A stretch of DNA of 64,000 bases, from assembly GCF_004346685.1 (NCBI RefSeq), contig NZ_SMCO01000006.1:62001-126000 (forward strand). The letters are read 5' to 3'. The translations under genes and the position numbers were made by a program. Under the pieces are notes generated by a model. That model did no database searches, was not told where the DNA came from, and was given only the letters and a program-made list of their open reading frames with translations. Of the stretch, positions 19,575-26,956 are shown piece by piece; position 1 is the first letter of the stretch; each line of letters starts with the position of its first letter. This DNA comes from Sulfurirhabdus autotrophica (GTDB lineage: Bacteria; Pseudomonadota; Gammaproteobacteria; Burkholderiales; SMCO01).

Positions 19575-19627
19575 ATGCTTTGCTGAGCCATATTATGCCA
19601 AATTAACTCACGTACACCTCTGCAGTT

Positions 19628-19969
19628 TCATGCACAAAAGCTACTCATAGCCTGTACAACAGCAGAACTTAATCCCTCATTAAAAGCAGGATGCTGCTTC
19701 AACCAGTCCACCACATCATGGGTCAGATTGTTAATATCTTTGCTTTGCAGACATTTCACTACCGCATCGTGATTAGCAATGTGATGACCATAAGTTACAT
19801 AAGTAAAACCGTCCATCACACCTGCCACATACAATTTTTGAGCATCTTGCTGCATCTGAAGAAAGGAGTTTGCTGCAACACTGGTCAGTGGACGCGCTTG
19901 AGAAGTGTTAGCAGAAGCAACATTTGCTACGAATAACAAACCAATAGCTATAAACAGTAATTTCTGCAT
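19628..19969 (-). CDS. Small exported protein, Rap1a/Tai-like
   Basis: A 113-residue protein with a clear signal peptide (MQKLLFIAIGLLFVANVASA). The mature part, YVAGVMDGFTYVTYG ... CLQSKDINNL ... VVDWLKQHPAFNEGLSSAVVQAMSSFC, follows the layout of Rap1a/Tai immunity-type domains: a helical GxxDG segment, a Cys-containing loop, HP and a terminal Cys. AAGGG is placed correctly for this ATG, not for the ATG three codons earlier. No T6SS effector is beside it, so an immunity role is only a family-level guess. Confidence 0.65.
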   Translation of the reverse strand: MQKLLFIAIGLLFVANVASANTSQARPLTSVAANSFLQMQQDAQKLYVAGVMDGFTYVTYGHHIANHDAVVKCLQSKDINNLTHDVVDWLKQHPAFNEGLSSAVVQAMSSFCA

Positions 19970-20215
19970 AATAAACATCCCTTAATCAATGAGCGTTATG
20001 CTGTTATCGGCAACTACAGAAAATTCTGTAGCTGATAACCCACCTTTAATTTAGAAAACTAAAACTATGCCAATTAAGAAATGTGTAATGTCGTGATACC
20101 AGAAAGGATTGGGACCAATGGAGAGTATAGGAGCAAAATAAATTGAATTCCAATTACCCTTTTTTAATAAATTATATAAGCGTCTGCTATAACTGGTTTT
20201 CACCTTCCCCGAAAT
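19970..20215. other. Intergenic region with a long hairpin
   Basis: No gene seen. A long interrupted inverted repeat at 20003-20039 lies in the likely 5' leader of the Rap1a-like gene. The remainder is AT-rich. Confidence 0.5.
20003..20039 (-). repeat. Hairpin in the leader of the Rap1a-like gene
   Basis: GTTATC...CTACAGAA-N2-TTCTGTAG...GATAAC gives a 6-bp plus 8-bp stem with a small internal loop, 34-70 nt before the ATG. No T-run follows on either strand, so it is more likely an operator or RNA regulatory hairpin than a terminator. Confidence 0.55.
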
Positions 20216-20277
20216 CAAAAAAACCGGACAATTATCCTTTTCATTTTATCCAACAAAAAAGGATAATTGCCCCGGTT
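20216..20277 (-). terminator. Rho-independent terminator of the PEP-CTERM gene
   Basis: AACCGG and CAATTATCCTTTT (20222-20241) pair with AAAAGGATAATTG and CCGGTT (20257-20277). On the minus strand the stem runs into T7 (20223-20217). It lies 39 bp after the PEP-CTERM stop codon. Confidence 0.85.
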
Positions 20278-20315
20278 AAGATCAAGCACAAAACTTCTGG
20301 AATACAACTATTAAA

Positions 20316-20972
20316 CTAAGAAGATTTTCTGGCAAACCCTGCCATCCCCAACAATCCAGATCCAAGCAGCCAAACTGCTGCTGGCACAGGTACTGCGCTT
20401 ACCGTATCTGTATCTTGAGCAAAGGTCCAGTTACCAGCAATACCAGATGCGAAATTAACATTTAACTTATGATAAATATCGCCTACTGGTGCTGCGCCGC
20501 CAATGCCAACCGCGTTAGCATAAGAATAAGTATAGCCGCTAGTAACAGACCAAAAGTCTCCACCAAATGACGAGTTTGAAGTACCCACCAAACCACCAAA
20601 ATCAGTATCAAAAACTGTAGAACCGTTTGTGCCATCCAACTCCAGTTTTGTCAATTTTGAACCTGTCGTATTGGTGAACGACCATTCATTGACATAAGTA
20701 TCTCCAGTTACTGAAAGACCCCATGATGTACCAGCTACGCCTCCTGACGTACCTCCATAGCTACTCCATGCTTGCAACTGATCTATACCATTTTCAAAAT
20801 AAGCATGCACGGTCATACCAGTCATATCCGCACCAGTAGTAACAAAAGTAGTTAAGCCTGCAACTTGATCAACTATCGCTGCATTAGCTGACGTCGATCC
20901 TAGCAACACGATTGCCATTACTAGATATTTCATTTTTGGCAGACAGCATCTCTTAATTTGAGCATCTATCAT
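20316..20972 (-). CDS. PEP-CTERM sorted exported protein
   Basis: A protein of about 218 residues. The N-terminal signal contains KMKYLVMAIVLLGSTSANA. The mature region is rich in Gly, Ser, Thr and aromatic residues with no enzyme motif. The C-terminus, VPVPAAVWLLGSGLLGMAGF followed by ARKSS, is a PEP-CTERM sorting signal: motif, hydrophobic helix, basic tail. Exosortase should cleave it for surface or extracellular-matrix placement; the exosortase is not in the window. ATG 20972 is chosen because AGAGGAG lies nine bases upstream. A sigma-54 type promoter lies about 90 bp further upstream. Confidence 0.85.
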   Translation of the reverse strand: MIDAQIKRCCLPKMKYLVMAIVLLGSTSANAAIVDQVAGLTTFVTTGADMTGMTVHAYFENGIDQLQAWSSYGGTSGGVAGTSWGLSVTGDTYVNEWSFTNTTGSKLTKLELDGTNGSTVFDTDFGGLVGTSNSSFGGDFWSVTSGYTYSYANAVGIGGAAPVGDIYHKLNVNFASGIAGNWTFAQDTDTVSAVPVPAAVWLLGSGLLGMAGFARKSS

Positions 20973-21063
20973 CACATTCAACTCCTCTTAATAATTATTT
21001 TACTTTTCATCATGTCCGTACATTTTTATTAATTATATACGCCTTTCCGCAATCAGAATTAAA

Positions 21064-21081
21064 AGCAAAAATCATACCAAG
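21064..21081 (-). promoter_or_regulatory. Sigma-54 type promoter of the PEP-CTERM gene
   Basis: Read on the minus strand: CTTGGTATGATTTTTGCT. The invariant GG (-24) and GC (-12) are separated by exactly 10 bp, and the -12 TTGCT is perfect; the -24 is TGGTAT instead of TGGCAC. Confidence 0.6.
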
Positions 21082-21165
21082 CATTCAACTTGTACACTTA
21101 ATATTCATAATAACAATCACATATAATTTGTATTAGGCATAGATCATTTAACAATTAATTTCAAA

Positions 21166-21182
21166 AGTTAAAATATTCGACA
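21166..21182 (-). promoter_or_regulatory. 17-bp repeated element, weak copy 4
   Basis: On the minus strand TGTCGAATATTTTAACT. The left half matches the other copies; the terminal TTACA is degenerate. It lies about 90 bp upstream of the minus-strand sigma-54 promoter, an enhancer-like position. Confidence 0.3.
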
Positions 21183-21374
21183 AATTTCATTATTTGTTCA
21201 ACATGGGTCAATGAAAACCCATTAGAAGTAAATGCATATTTTTGATAAATTTTAATCATAAACTTATTGCTTAAATCAATTACCTTTATGATTTGTTATA
21301 ATAAAATGATAATGTTAACAAACTGAAATTTTATTTTTAAATGGAATATTAGCTTTATTGAAGATCAAACAAAT

Positions 21375-21391
21375 TGTCGAAAAATTTTACA
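21375..21391 (+). promoter_or_regulatory. 17-bp repeated element, copy 3
   Basis: TGTCGAAAAATTTTACA, about 50 bp upstream of the -24 element of the plus-strand sigma-54 promoter. It is the same length and orientation as copies 1 and 2. Confidence 0.5.
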
Positions 21392-21440
21392 AAATAAAAG
21401 AAATTGAAATCCTGTTATTTCAATTTCAACAAGTTACAAA

Positions 21441-21458
21441 TTGGCACATTTTTTGCTT
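21441..21458 (+). promoter_or_regulatory. Sigma-54 promoter of the TbpB-like gene
   Basis: TTGGCACATTTTTTGCTT is a near-ideal -24/-12 promoter (TGGCAC-N5-TTGCT, GG and GC 10 bp apart). The predicted start is near 21468, about 64 nt before the ATG. Confidence 0.8.
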
Positions 21459-21531
21459 AATGAACAATATAGTGAATCATTGTCTATAATTAGAATAAGA
21501 TATTTTAAACATATTTATTAAGAGGCTCACC

Positions 21532-22671
21532 ATGAAAAACCGGCTTACAACTATGGCGCTTGGCATCGCAATTTCTTTTATTGCAAATGTCTCATCGGCG
21601 GCTAACAAGAATGATTGGGAACTCCATGAGAAGAACTGGGAAGACACTGTTTCTTATAGTGAAATTCATATAGCTGATGATTCGGCAGGAGAATGGGGTC
21701 CTTGGTCAGAATTTGCCCAACCGGCAGCTGGTTCAGTCGTTGGATTTCTGCCTCAAACCATTACAGACCCATACACCCCCACCCCTACTCCAATTAATCC
21801 TGATCAGCCAAAGCTTGTGGCATTTGGCATTTACAGCAATGGAAGTCAATATTCAGAATCACAAGACAGTAGTATTACACCGTTCTACCCCGGAACAATC
21901 GGTGTAAACTCAAGCTTTGGACCGCTAGTAAATAATGAGGGGCAATGGAATGTAAGTTGGCATATTGACCCGGACACAGGTAAACCGGTACCTAATTTCC
22001 CTGACTCAGGGCCTCTGAGTGGAACTTATTTCACTGGCGTCCCTACACCCGGCACGCCTTATCAAGGTTCCGCATATACCAATACAAAAAGTGCATGGAT
22101 AGAAGTATCTCCAAAGCTATCTGAATATGTATCCGTTGCCAAACTTGGCAAAAACGAATATACACCGGCAACAGGTTACTTTGTAGGTAAAGATGAGTTA
22201 GGCAATCCTTATGTGCTCAGCAAAACTGAAGTTACCGCTGACTCCACACAACCTACCGTTTGCAGAGGCAAATGTACTTGGGTAATGGAGACGCCAGCAA
22301 AATCCAGCCAAACGCTCGGATATTATATAACGGGTTATTCAACACCCGTTTCCACGATCGATACTTTACGTACCGCTAACTTGACTGCTAATTATGCTGG
22401 CAGTTCAGTTCTTGGTTCCAATGTGAATGTTGCAGTGAACTTTGGAAGCAGTTCATGGAGTGGACAATGGACTGGAGGTAGTGGAATTGCGTTTAATGCC
22501 AGCGGCTCAATTTCTGGTGCCAGTATTCAAGGTGCATCTACTACTGCAGGTGTAACGGGAACCGTTAATGGCTCATTTTTTGGACCGGCTGCAAATGCGC
22601 TAGCCGGTAGAACCGACATGACTCAAGGAGCGCGCCAAACAGCTGATTTGTTTGTTACTACAAAACAATAG
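21532..22671 (+). CDS. Exported TbpB-like barrel protein, possible Slam cargo
   Basis: 379 residues with a Sec signal (MKNRLTTMALGIAISFIANV to SSA) and no lipobox Cys, so it is secreted rather than lipid-anchored. The N-terminal 260 residues are Pro/Ser/Thr/Tyr-rich with one close Cys pair (VCRGKCTW). The C-terminal 110 residues resemble the eight-stranded TbpB-type barrel: repeated NLTANYAGSSV-like strands and the closing VTGTVNGSFFGPAANALAG. This barrel is the recognition module of Slam/type XI cargo such as TbpB and hemophilins. AAGAGG precedes the ATG. The ligand is unknown. Confidence 0.65.
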   Translation: MKNRLTTMALGIAISFIANVSSAANKNDWELHEKNWEDTVSYSEIHIADDSAGEWGPWSEFAQPAAGSVVGFLPQTITDPYTPTPTPINPDQPKLVAFGIYSNGSQYSESQDSSITPFYPGTIGVNSSFGPLVNNEGQWNVSWHIDPDTGKPVPNFPDSGPLSGTYFTGVPTPGTPYQGSAYTNTKSAWIEVSPKLSEYVSVAKLGKNEYTPATGYFVGKDELGNPYVLSKTEVTADSTQPTVCRGKCTWVMETPAKSSQTLGYYITGYSTPVSTIDTLRTANLTANYAGSSVLGSNVNVAVNFGSSSWSGQWTGGSGIAFNASGSISGASIQGASTTAGVTGTVNGSFFGPAANALAGRTDMTQGARQTADLFVTTKQ

Positions 22672-22807
22672 CCATCAAACGGTTTGGCCAACAAAATAAA
22701 GCTTTACTGATTAACATGACTGTATACCCCAGCCTCTCAAAAATGGTGGGGGTACTCCTCCAAATTAATCAAAAATAGCTAAATGAAAATTCTACTGCCC
22801 CTTCATT

Positions 22808-23287
22808 TTACTTCAACGCTTCACTCACAATACCTTTCAAAAGCTGATCCACAGCTTTCAGTGCTTTTTTAGATTGGGGAGACCCAACAATTTCAGGCTT
22901 GCGGTACGCAATGTAAACTTTCTCAGGCTCTTTAGGCAACACGTAAATGGTGATAATAAAGGGACAAAAAACAATATTTTTGGGATCTGCTTCCATCATA
23001 TTTCTGGATATAGTCGCACTACAGAACTCCAGTGCTTCCGCTTTGAGATAAATAGGTTCACCTATGCCCAAGTCCTTTCCTGTTCTTTCCAGCATTTCAC
23101 CCACGTGGGAAGTGTTATTGATTACCAGGCCAAGGCCGTTAATCGCAAATACCACATTGTCTTTCACATCTTCAAAAGTACCCTTAGTAGAATAGAGGGC
23201 CATGTGAGCATCCGCAGCGTGTGCGTTCTGGATCAAAAACACAGAAGCAATAAAAAAACCTGTTCTAAATAGACGCAATAAATTCAT
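22808..23287 (-). CDS. DUF302 family exported protein
   Basis: 159 residues with a signal peptide (hydrophobic about 9-24, NAHAADA cleavage). The mature part matches the DUF302 fold: YSTKGTFEDVKDNVVFAINGLGLVINNTSHVGEML, then KAEALEFCSATISRNMMEADPKN and CPFIITIYVLPKEPEKVYIAYRKP. DUF302 proteins are periplasmic or cytosolic alpha+beta proteins of unknown function, often near redox genes. It stands alone before the mod operon end. Confidence 0.85.
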   Translation of the reverse strand: MNLLRLFRTGFFIASVFLIQNAHAADAHMALYSTKGTFEDVKDNVVFAINGLGLVINNTSHVGEMLERTGKDLGIGEPIYLKAEALEFCSATISRNMMEADPKNIVFCPFIITIYVLPKEPEKVYIAYRKPEIVGSPQSKKALKAVDQLLKGIVSEALK

Positions 23288-23339
23288 TTTTCACCTGAAA
23301 TTTTAATATTTAAAAAATTGTTACAAAATCTATCTGGAT

Positions 23340-24416
23340 TTATGAGAGTAAAGCCACGCTTTTAACTTGTGCAAAAATTTTCTGGCCGGGGCTTAATCCC
23401 AACAATATTAAAGATTTTCTGGTTATTCTTGCAAGCAACAGATCTTTTCCAACTGTTAACTTTATCAACACTTTTGACGAATTATCGTCAGAAATTTCTA
23501 TAATACACGCTTCAAATACATTCAAGATACTCGTTTGTTGTGGTTTAACCATCGTCAAACTGACATCTTTTGCCAAAATTTGAACTCGTACGGAGTCCCC
23601 TGTTTTTTTAGTCAGTCTAGATACGCTGATAGTTCCTCCTGAAAATTCAACATTGGTCAAATTATAGGTCTCATCGTGCCCCACAACCGTGGTATTAATA
23701 GATGCGCAAGCTTCATCAAGATGCGATAAAGGAAGATCCAATCGAGTCATGACTTCCGTGGTTTTACCTGAGGCTATAAGTTTTCCACTTTTCAATAACA
23801 GCATGAAATCCGCTAACCTAGCCACTTCCTCCAGTGAATGGCTGACATAAAGCACCGGTATGGAAAGTGTTTGATGCAATTTTTCCAGATAGGGCAAAAT
23901 TTCCGCCTTTGCTACACTATCCAGCGAAGCCAGAGGTTCGTCCATAATCAATAACTGGGGGCTGGTTAATAACGCTCTGGCAATGGAAACACGCTGTTTT
24001 TCACCACCCGATAGTTTTTCAGGTGTACGTTTAAGCAAATGTTCCAGCCCTAACCATTCCACAACATTTTTGTAAATAACCCTTCGCTGCCCAGGCAAGA
24101 TTCTTTTCCAGCCATATTCGAGGTTCCGTTGCACATTCAAATGAGGAAACAATCGCGCATCCTGAAATACATATCCCAGTGAACGTTGATAAATAGGCAG
24201 AAACAGCTTATTTGATTCATCCTGCCAGCATTCCCCGTTAACCACCACCAAACCGTCTTTTGCTCTCTCCAATCCTGCAAGGCAACGTAACAGGGTGGTT
24301 TTACCTGAGCCTGATTGACCAAATAGTGCTGTTACGCCTTTACCAGGGATTTCAAAATCAGTTTCCAGACAGAATTCACTGCGTGACAAAGTGAACCGTG
24401 CGCGTATTGAACTCAT
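23340..24416 (-). CDS. modC: Molybdate ABC transporter ATPase
   Basis: 358 residues. The ABC domain (1-235) has Walker A GQSGSGKTT, signature LSGGEKQR, Walker B LLIMDEPLASLD and switch His in LYVSHSLEEV. The C-terminal 65 residues form a Mop domain that binds molybdate or tungstate and can inhibit transport. It overlaps modB by 4 bp and is last in the eight-gene molybdenum operon. Confidence 0.95.
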   Translation of the reverse strand: MSSIRARFTLSRSEFCLETDFEIPGKGVTALFGQSGSGKTTLLRCLAGLERAKDGLVVVNGECWQDESNKLFLPIYQRSLGYVFQDARLFPHLNVQRNLEYGWKRILPGQRRVIYKNVVEWLGLEHLLKRTPEKLSGGEKQRVSIARALLTSPQLLIMDEPLASLDSVAKAEILPYLEKLHQTLSIPVLYVSHSLEEVARLADFMLLLKSGKLIASGKTTEVMTRLDLPLSHLDEACASINTTVVGHDETYNLTNVEFSGGTISVSRLTKKTGDSVRVQILAKDVSLTMVKPQQTSILNVFEACIIEISDDNSSKVLIKLTVGKDLLLARITRKSLILLGLSPGQKIFAQVKSVALLS

Positions 24417-25096
24417 GTACGCGCTAACCGGTAATGTTTATTTACTGCATACACTGCCAGCAATACCACAAACGCAAATACCAGTAATATGCCCGCAAGC
24501 AAATGGGCTTGTGGGTATTCAATGGCTTCGACGTGATCAAAAATAGCAATGGAGATCACTTTGGTTTTATTGGGTATGTTGCCGCCTATCATCAGCACCA
24601 CACCAAACTCACCCACTGTATGAGCAAATCCGAGGGTGATTGCAGTTAAAAATCCGGGTCTGGTCAATGGCAGGACAACCGAAAAAAATCGATCAATCGG
24701 CCCAGCACGGAGACTGGCTGCAGCTTCGAGCACACCATTTCCAAGGCTATCAAATGCGCTTTGGAGTGGTTGCACTACAAAAGGCAGGGAATAAATAGCC
24801 GAGCCAATCACCAGACCCGTGAAGCTGAATACCAGTGGCGTACCACCCACATTCTGCCAAAAAGCCCCAATGGGCCCATTGGGGCCTAACGCGATCAACA
24901 GGTAAAACCCGAGTACGGTTGGCGGCAGAATAAGAGGTAAAGCAACAACAGCTTCGATGACCACTTTGAAACGGCAATTTGTGCGGGCCAGCCACCATGC
25001 CAATGGTGTTCCCACAATCAGCAGCAGAATCGTCGTCACTGATGCAAGACGGAGCGTCAGCCATAACGGACCCAAATCAGCTGATTCAATGAACAT
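24413..25096 (-). CDS. modB: Molybdate ABC transporter permease
   Basis: 227 residues with five to six membrane helices and the permease EAA loop EAAASLRAGPIDRFFSVVLPL that contacts ModC. VVALPLILPPTVLGFYLL is typical of ModB. It forms the inner-membrane channel with ModC. It adjoins modA with a 1-bp overlap. Confidence 0.95.
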   Translation of the reverse strand: MFIESADLGPLWLTLRLASVTTILLLIVGTPLAWWLARTNCRFKVVIEAVVALPLILPPTVLGFYLLIALGPNGPIGAFWQNVGGTPLVFSFTGLVIGSAIYSLPFVVQPLQSAFDSLGNGVLEAAASLRAGPIDRFFSVVLPLTRPGFLTAITLGFAHTVGEFGVVLMIGGNIPNKTKVISIAIFDHVEAIEYPQAHLLAGILLVFAFVVLLAVYAVNKHYRLART

Positions 25097-25857
25097 TACT
25101 TATAGCCGAAACTTTCAATGACTGCCTGCGCCGGCTTTCCCTTTAAAAAACCTAGAAAAGCAATTGCAGCATCATTATTTCGCCCTCGATCAAGCAACAC
25201 TGCTTGTTGGGTAATAGGCTGGTAAAATGTATCAGGGACCAACCAATATGAACCTGGATATTTTGACTCAGCTGATTTAACCTGAGCCAGAGAAACAAAT
25301 CCTAACTCCGCATTCCCCGTCACCACAAACTGAAAAGCCTGACCGATATCTTCACCTTGCACCAGACGTGGCTGTATCTTTTCCCAAAGACCCATTTTTT
25401 CCAGTACTTGCCGCGCTGCAGTGCCGTAGGGGGCTGTCTTAGGGTTACCTATTGCTAAGTGACGGTACGTATCCTGGCTTAAGACTCTCCCCTCTTTATC
25501 CACTTTATCGGGCTGCACACTCCATAGGACCAATCGGCCGGTTGCATAGGTAAAACGGCTACCTGCAACAGCCAGATTTTCTGCCTCCATACGTTGAGGT
25601 CTTTCGCTATCTGCAGCGAGCATGACATCGAAAGGCGCACCCAATTTAATCTGGGCATACAGTTTTCCTGTAGAACCTGAACTGATCAGTACTTTGTGCC
25701 CACTTTCCGCCTCGAATATTTTAGTCAGCTTTTCAAGCGTTGTTGCGAAATTAGCTGCCACAGCCACATTCACTTCCCCTGCCTGTGCGGAAGCAAAAAA
25801 AACCGATAGTGCAAATCCTGCAAAAAACTTTCTCAAGCCTTGCTTTATGTATATCAA
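25096..25857 (-). CDS. modA: Periplasmic molybdate-binding protein
   Basis: 253 residues with a Sec signal (about 1-26, ending AQA). The mature protein opens VNVAVAANFATTLEKLTKIFE and has ISSGSTGKLYAQIKLGAPFDVMLAAD, characteristic of ModA; the Ser residues bind the oxyanion. It delivers molybdate to ModBC. Its start overlaps the ModE-like stop by 4 bp. Confidence 0.95.
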   Translation of the reverse strand: MIYIKQGLRKFFAGFALSVFFASAQAGEVNVAVAANFATTLEKLTKIFEAESGHKVLISSGSTGKLYAQIKLGAPFDVMLAADSERPQRMEAENLAVAGSRFTYATGRLVLWSVQPDKVDKEGRVLSQDTYRHLAIGNPKTAPYGTAARQVLEKMGLWEKIQPRLVQGEDIGQAFQFVVTGNAELGFVSLAQVKSAESKYPGSYWLVPDTFYQPITQQAVLLDRGRNNDAAIAFLGFLKGKPAQAVIESFGYK

Positions 25858-26228
25858 TTACCACTCCCTGAATCAGGTATTTGTTCTGTCATTAGTAATG
25901 AAAGTTCAGACAATTCTTTTGCTACGCATTTTGTCGCTTTTGCTTCCATTTCGAGATAGCTTCGTATGATACGTTTACCCAATTCCGTTACCTTTGCACC
26001 TCCGCCTTTTTTGCCGCCCGTAGCTGCATCAACCAACGGTTCTCTAAAACAATGATTCATCGCATCTACCAGTAACCAGGCTCGACGATAAGACATACCC
26101 ATCTCCCTTGCAGCAGCTGAAATGGAACCGGTGTGTTCAATAGCGTGTAGCAGACTGATTTTACCTGGCCCGATAGAAATGGCATCTCCAAACAAAATGC
26201 GTATAGTCGGTTTAAGTATTTTACTCAT
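25854..26228 (-). CDS. ModE-like regulator, DNA-binding domain only
   Basis: 124 residues covering only the ModE N-terminal winged helix: ISLLHAIEHTGSISAAAREMGMSYRRAWLLVDAMN, then GGKKGGGAKVTELGKRIIRSY. The tandem molybdate-binding (TOBE/Mop) domains of full ModE are missing. It must sense molybdate through another protein or through control of its own amount. It is embedded between moaE and modA and is the obvious candidate for the ModE box upstream of moaA. Confidence 0.85.
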   Translation of the reverse strand: MSKILKPTIRILFGDAISIGPGKISLLHAIEHTGSISAAAREMGMSYRRAWLLVDAMNHCFREPLVDAATGGKKGGGAKVTELGKRIIRSYLEMEAKATKCVAKELSELSLLMTEQIPDSGSGN

Positions 26229-26696
26229 TTATTTTGATTCAATTTTCGTTTCCCAGCGTTGCGCTGCTTTGTCATCGCTTTCACGGGAATCCACCCAGCG
26301 TGAACCTGAAGTTGTCTGTTCTTTTTTCCAGAATGGTGCCTGAGTTTTTAAATAATCCATGATGAACTCACAGGCGGCAAAGGCTTCTCCTCTGTGCGAA
26401 CTGGTTACGGCAACCAGCACAATCTGATCAGTTGGGACAAGTTTACCTACCCGATGTATCACTAACGCATCATAGATATCCCAGCGGTTTTTAGCCTCTG
26501 CGACTATCCCTTCAAGGGATTTTTGTGTCATAGCAGGATAGTGTTCCAGAATCATTTCGGACACTTCCGCATTTTCGTTCAGGTCGCGCACCAATCCGAC
26601 AAAACTGGCAATCGCGCCTATTTTCGGGTTGCCGGCGCGCAATTGAGCGAGTTCAGCACCCACGTCAAAGTCTTCTGTTTGTACCCGGATACGCAT
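26229..26696 (-). CDS. moaE: Molybdopterin synthase catalytic subunit
   Basis: 155 residues. ASFVGLVRD, VIHRVGKLVPTDQIVLVAVTSSHRGEAFAACEFIMDYLK and APFWKKE are the MoaE core with its catalytic Lys region. With MoaD it inserts two sulfurs into precursor Z to make molybdopterin. It directly abuts the ModE-like gene and lies 5 bp after moaD. Confidence 0.96.
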   Translation of the reverse strand: MRIRVQTEDFDVGAELAQLRAGNPKIGAIASFVGLVRDLNENAEVSEMILEHYPAMTQKSLEGIVAEAKNRWDIYDALVIHRVGKLVPTDQIVLVAVTSSHRGEAFAACEFIMDYLKTQAPFWKKEQTTSGSRWVDSRESDDKAAQRWETKIESK

Positions 26697-26701
26697 GCTG
26701 C

Positions 26702-26956
26702 TTACCCTCCGGTGACAGGCGGAAAGAAAGCGATTTCATCACCATCACGAATGATAGTGCCTGGCCCTACCATTTCCTGATTCACTGCAACGCGATAAGG
26801 TTTTCCAGATGCCAACCCTACTTCCCAAACTTCTCCACGCTGACGTAATAGCTCAGTTAAGGTTTGAACGTTAATGACCTGCGCTGGCAATTCCAGCTCT
26901 TCTTCTGCCAAGCCGAATGTCTCGCGTAATCTGGCGAAATATAATAACTTAAGCAT
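26702..26956 (-). CDS. moaD: Molybdopterin synthase sulfur-carrier subunit
   Basis: 84 residues with the ubiquitin-like fold, opening LLYFARLRETFG and ending DEIAFFPPVTGG, the C-terminal Gly-Gly that is adenylated and thiocarboxylated by MoeB. Its start overlaps the moeA stop by 1 bp. moaC and moeB are not in the window. Confidence 0.96.
   Translation of the reverse strand: MLKLLYFARLRETFGLAEEELELPAQVINVQTLTELLRQRGEVWEVGLASGKPYRVAVNQEMVGPGTIIRDGDEIAFFPPVTGG

Larger units (their letters stand above)
20973..21531. other. Divergent AT-rich regulatory region
   Basis: No gene is seen in these 559 bp. The region carries a minus-strand sigma-54 type promoter (21064-21081), a plus-strand one (21441-21458) and one strong and one weak copy of the 17-bp element (21375-21391, 21166-21182), each upstream of its promoter. 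The arrangement fits divergent control of the PEP-CTERM and TbpB-like genes by an enhancer-binding activator. Confidence 0.65.

Noticed and set aside
22722-22753. TACCCC/GGGGTA hairpin after the TbpB-like gene as a terminator
   Set aside because: Mismatched stem and no T-run on the plus strand; left uncalled.
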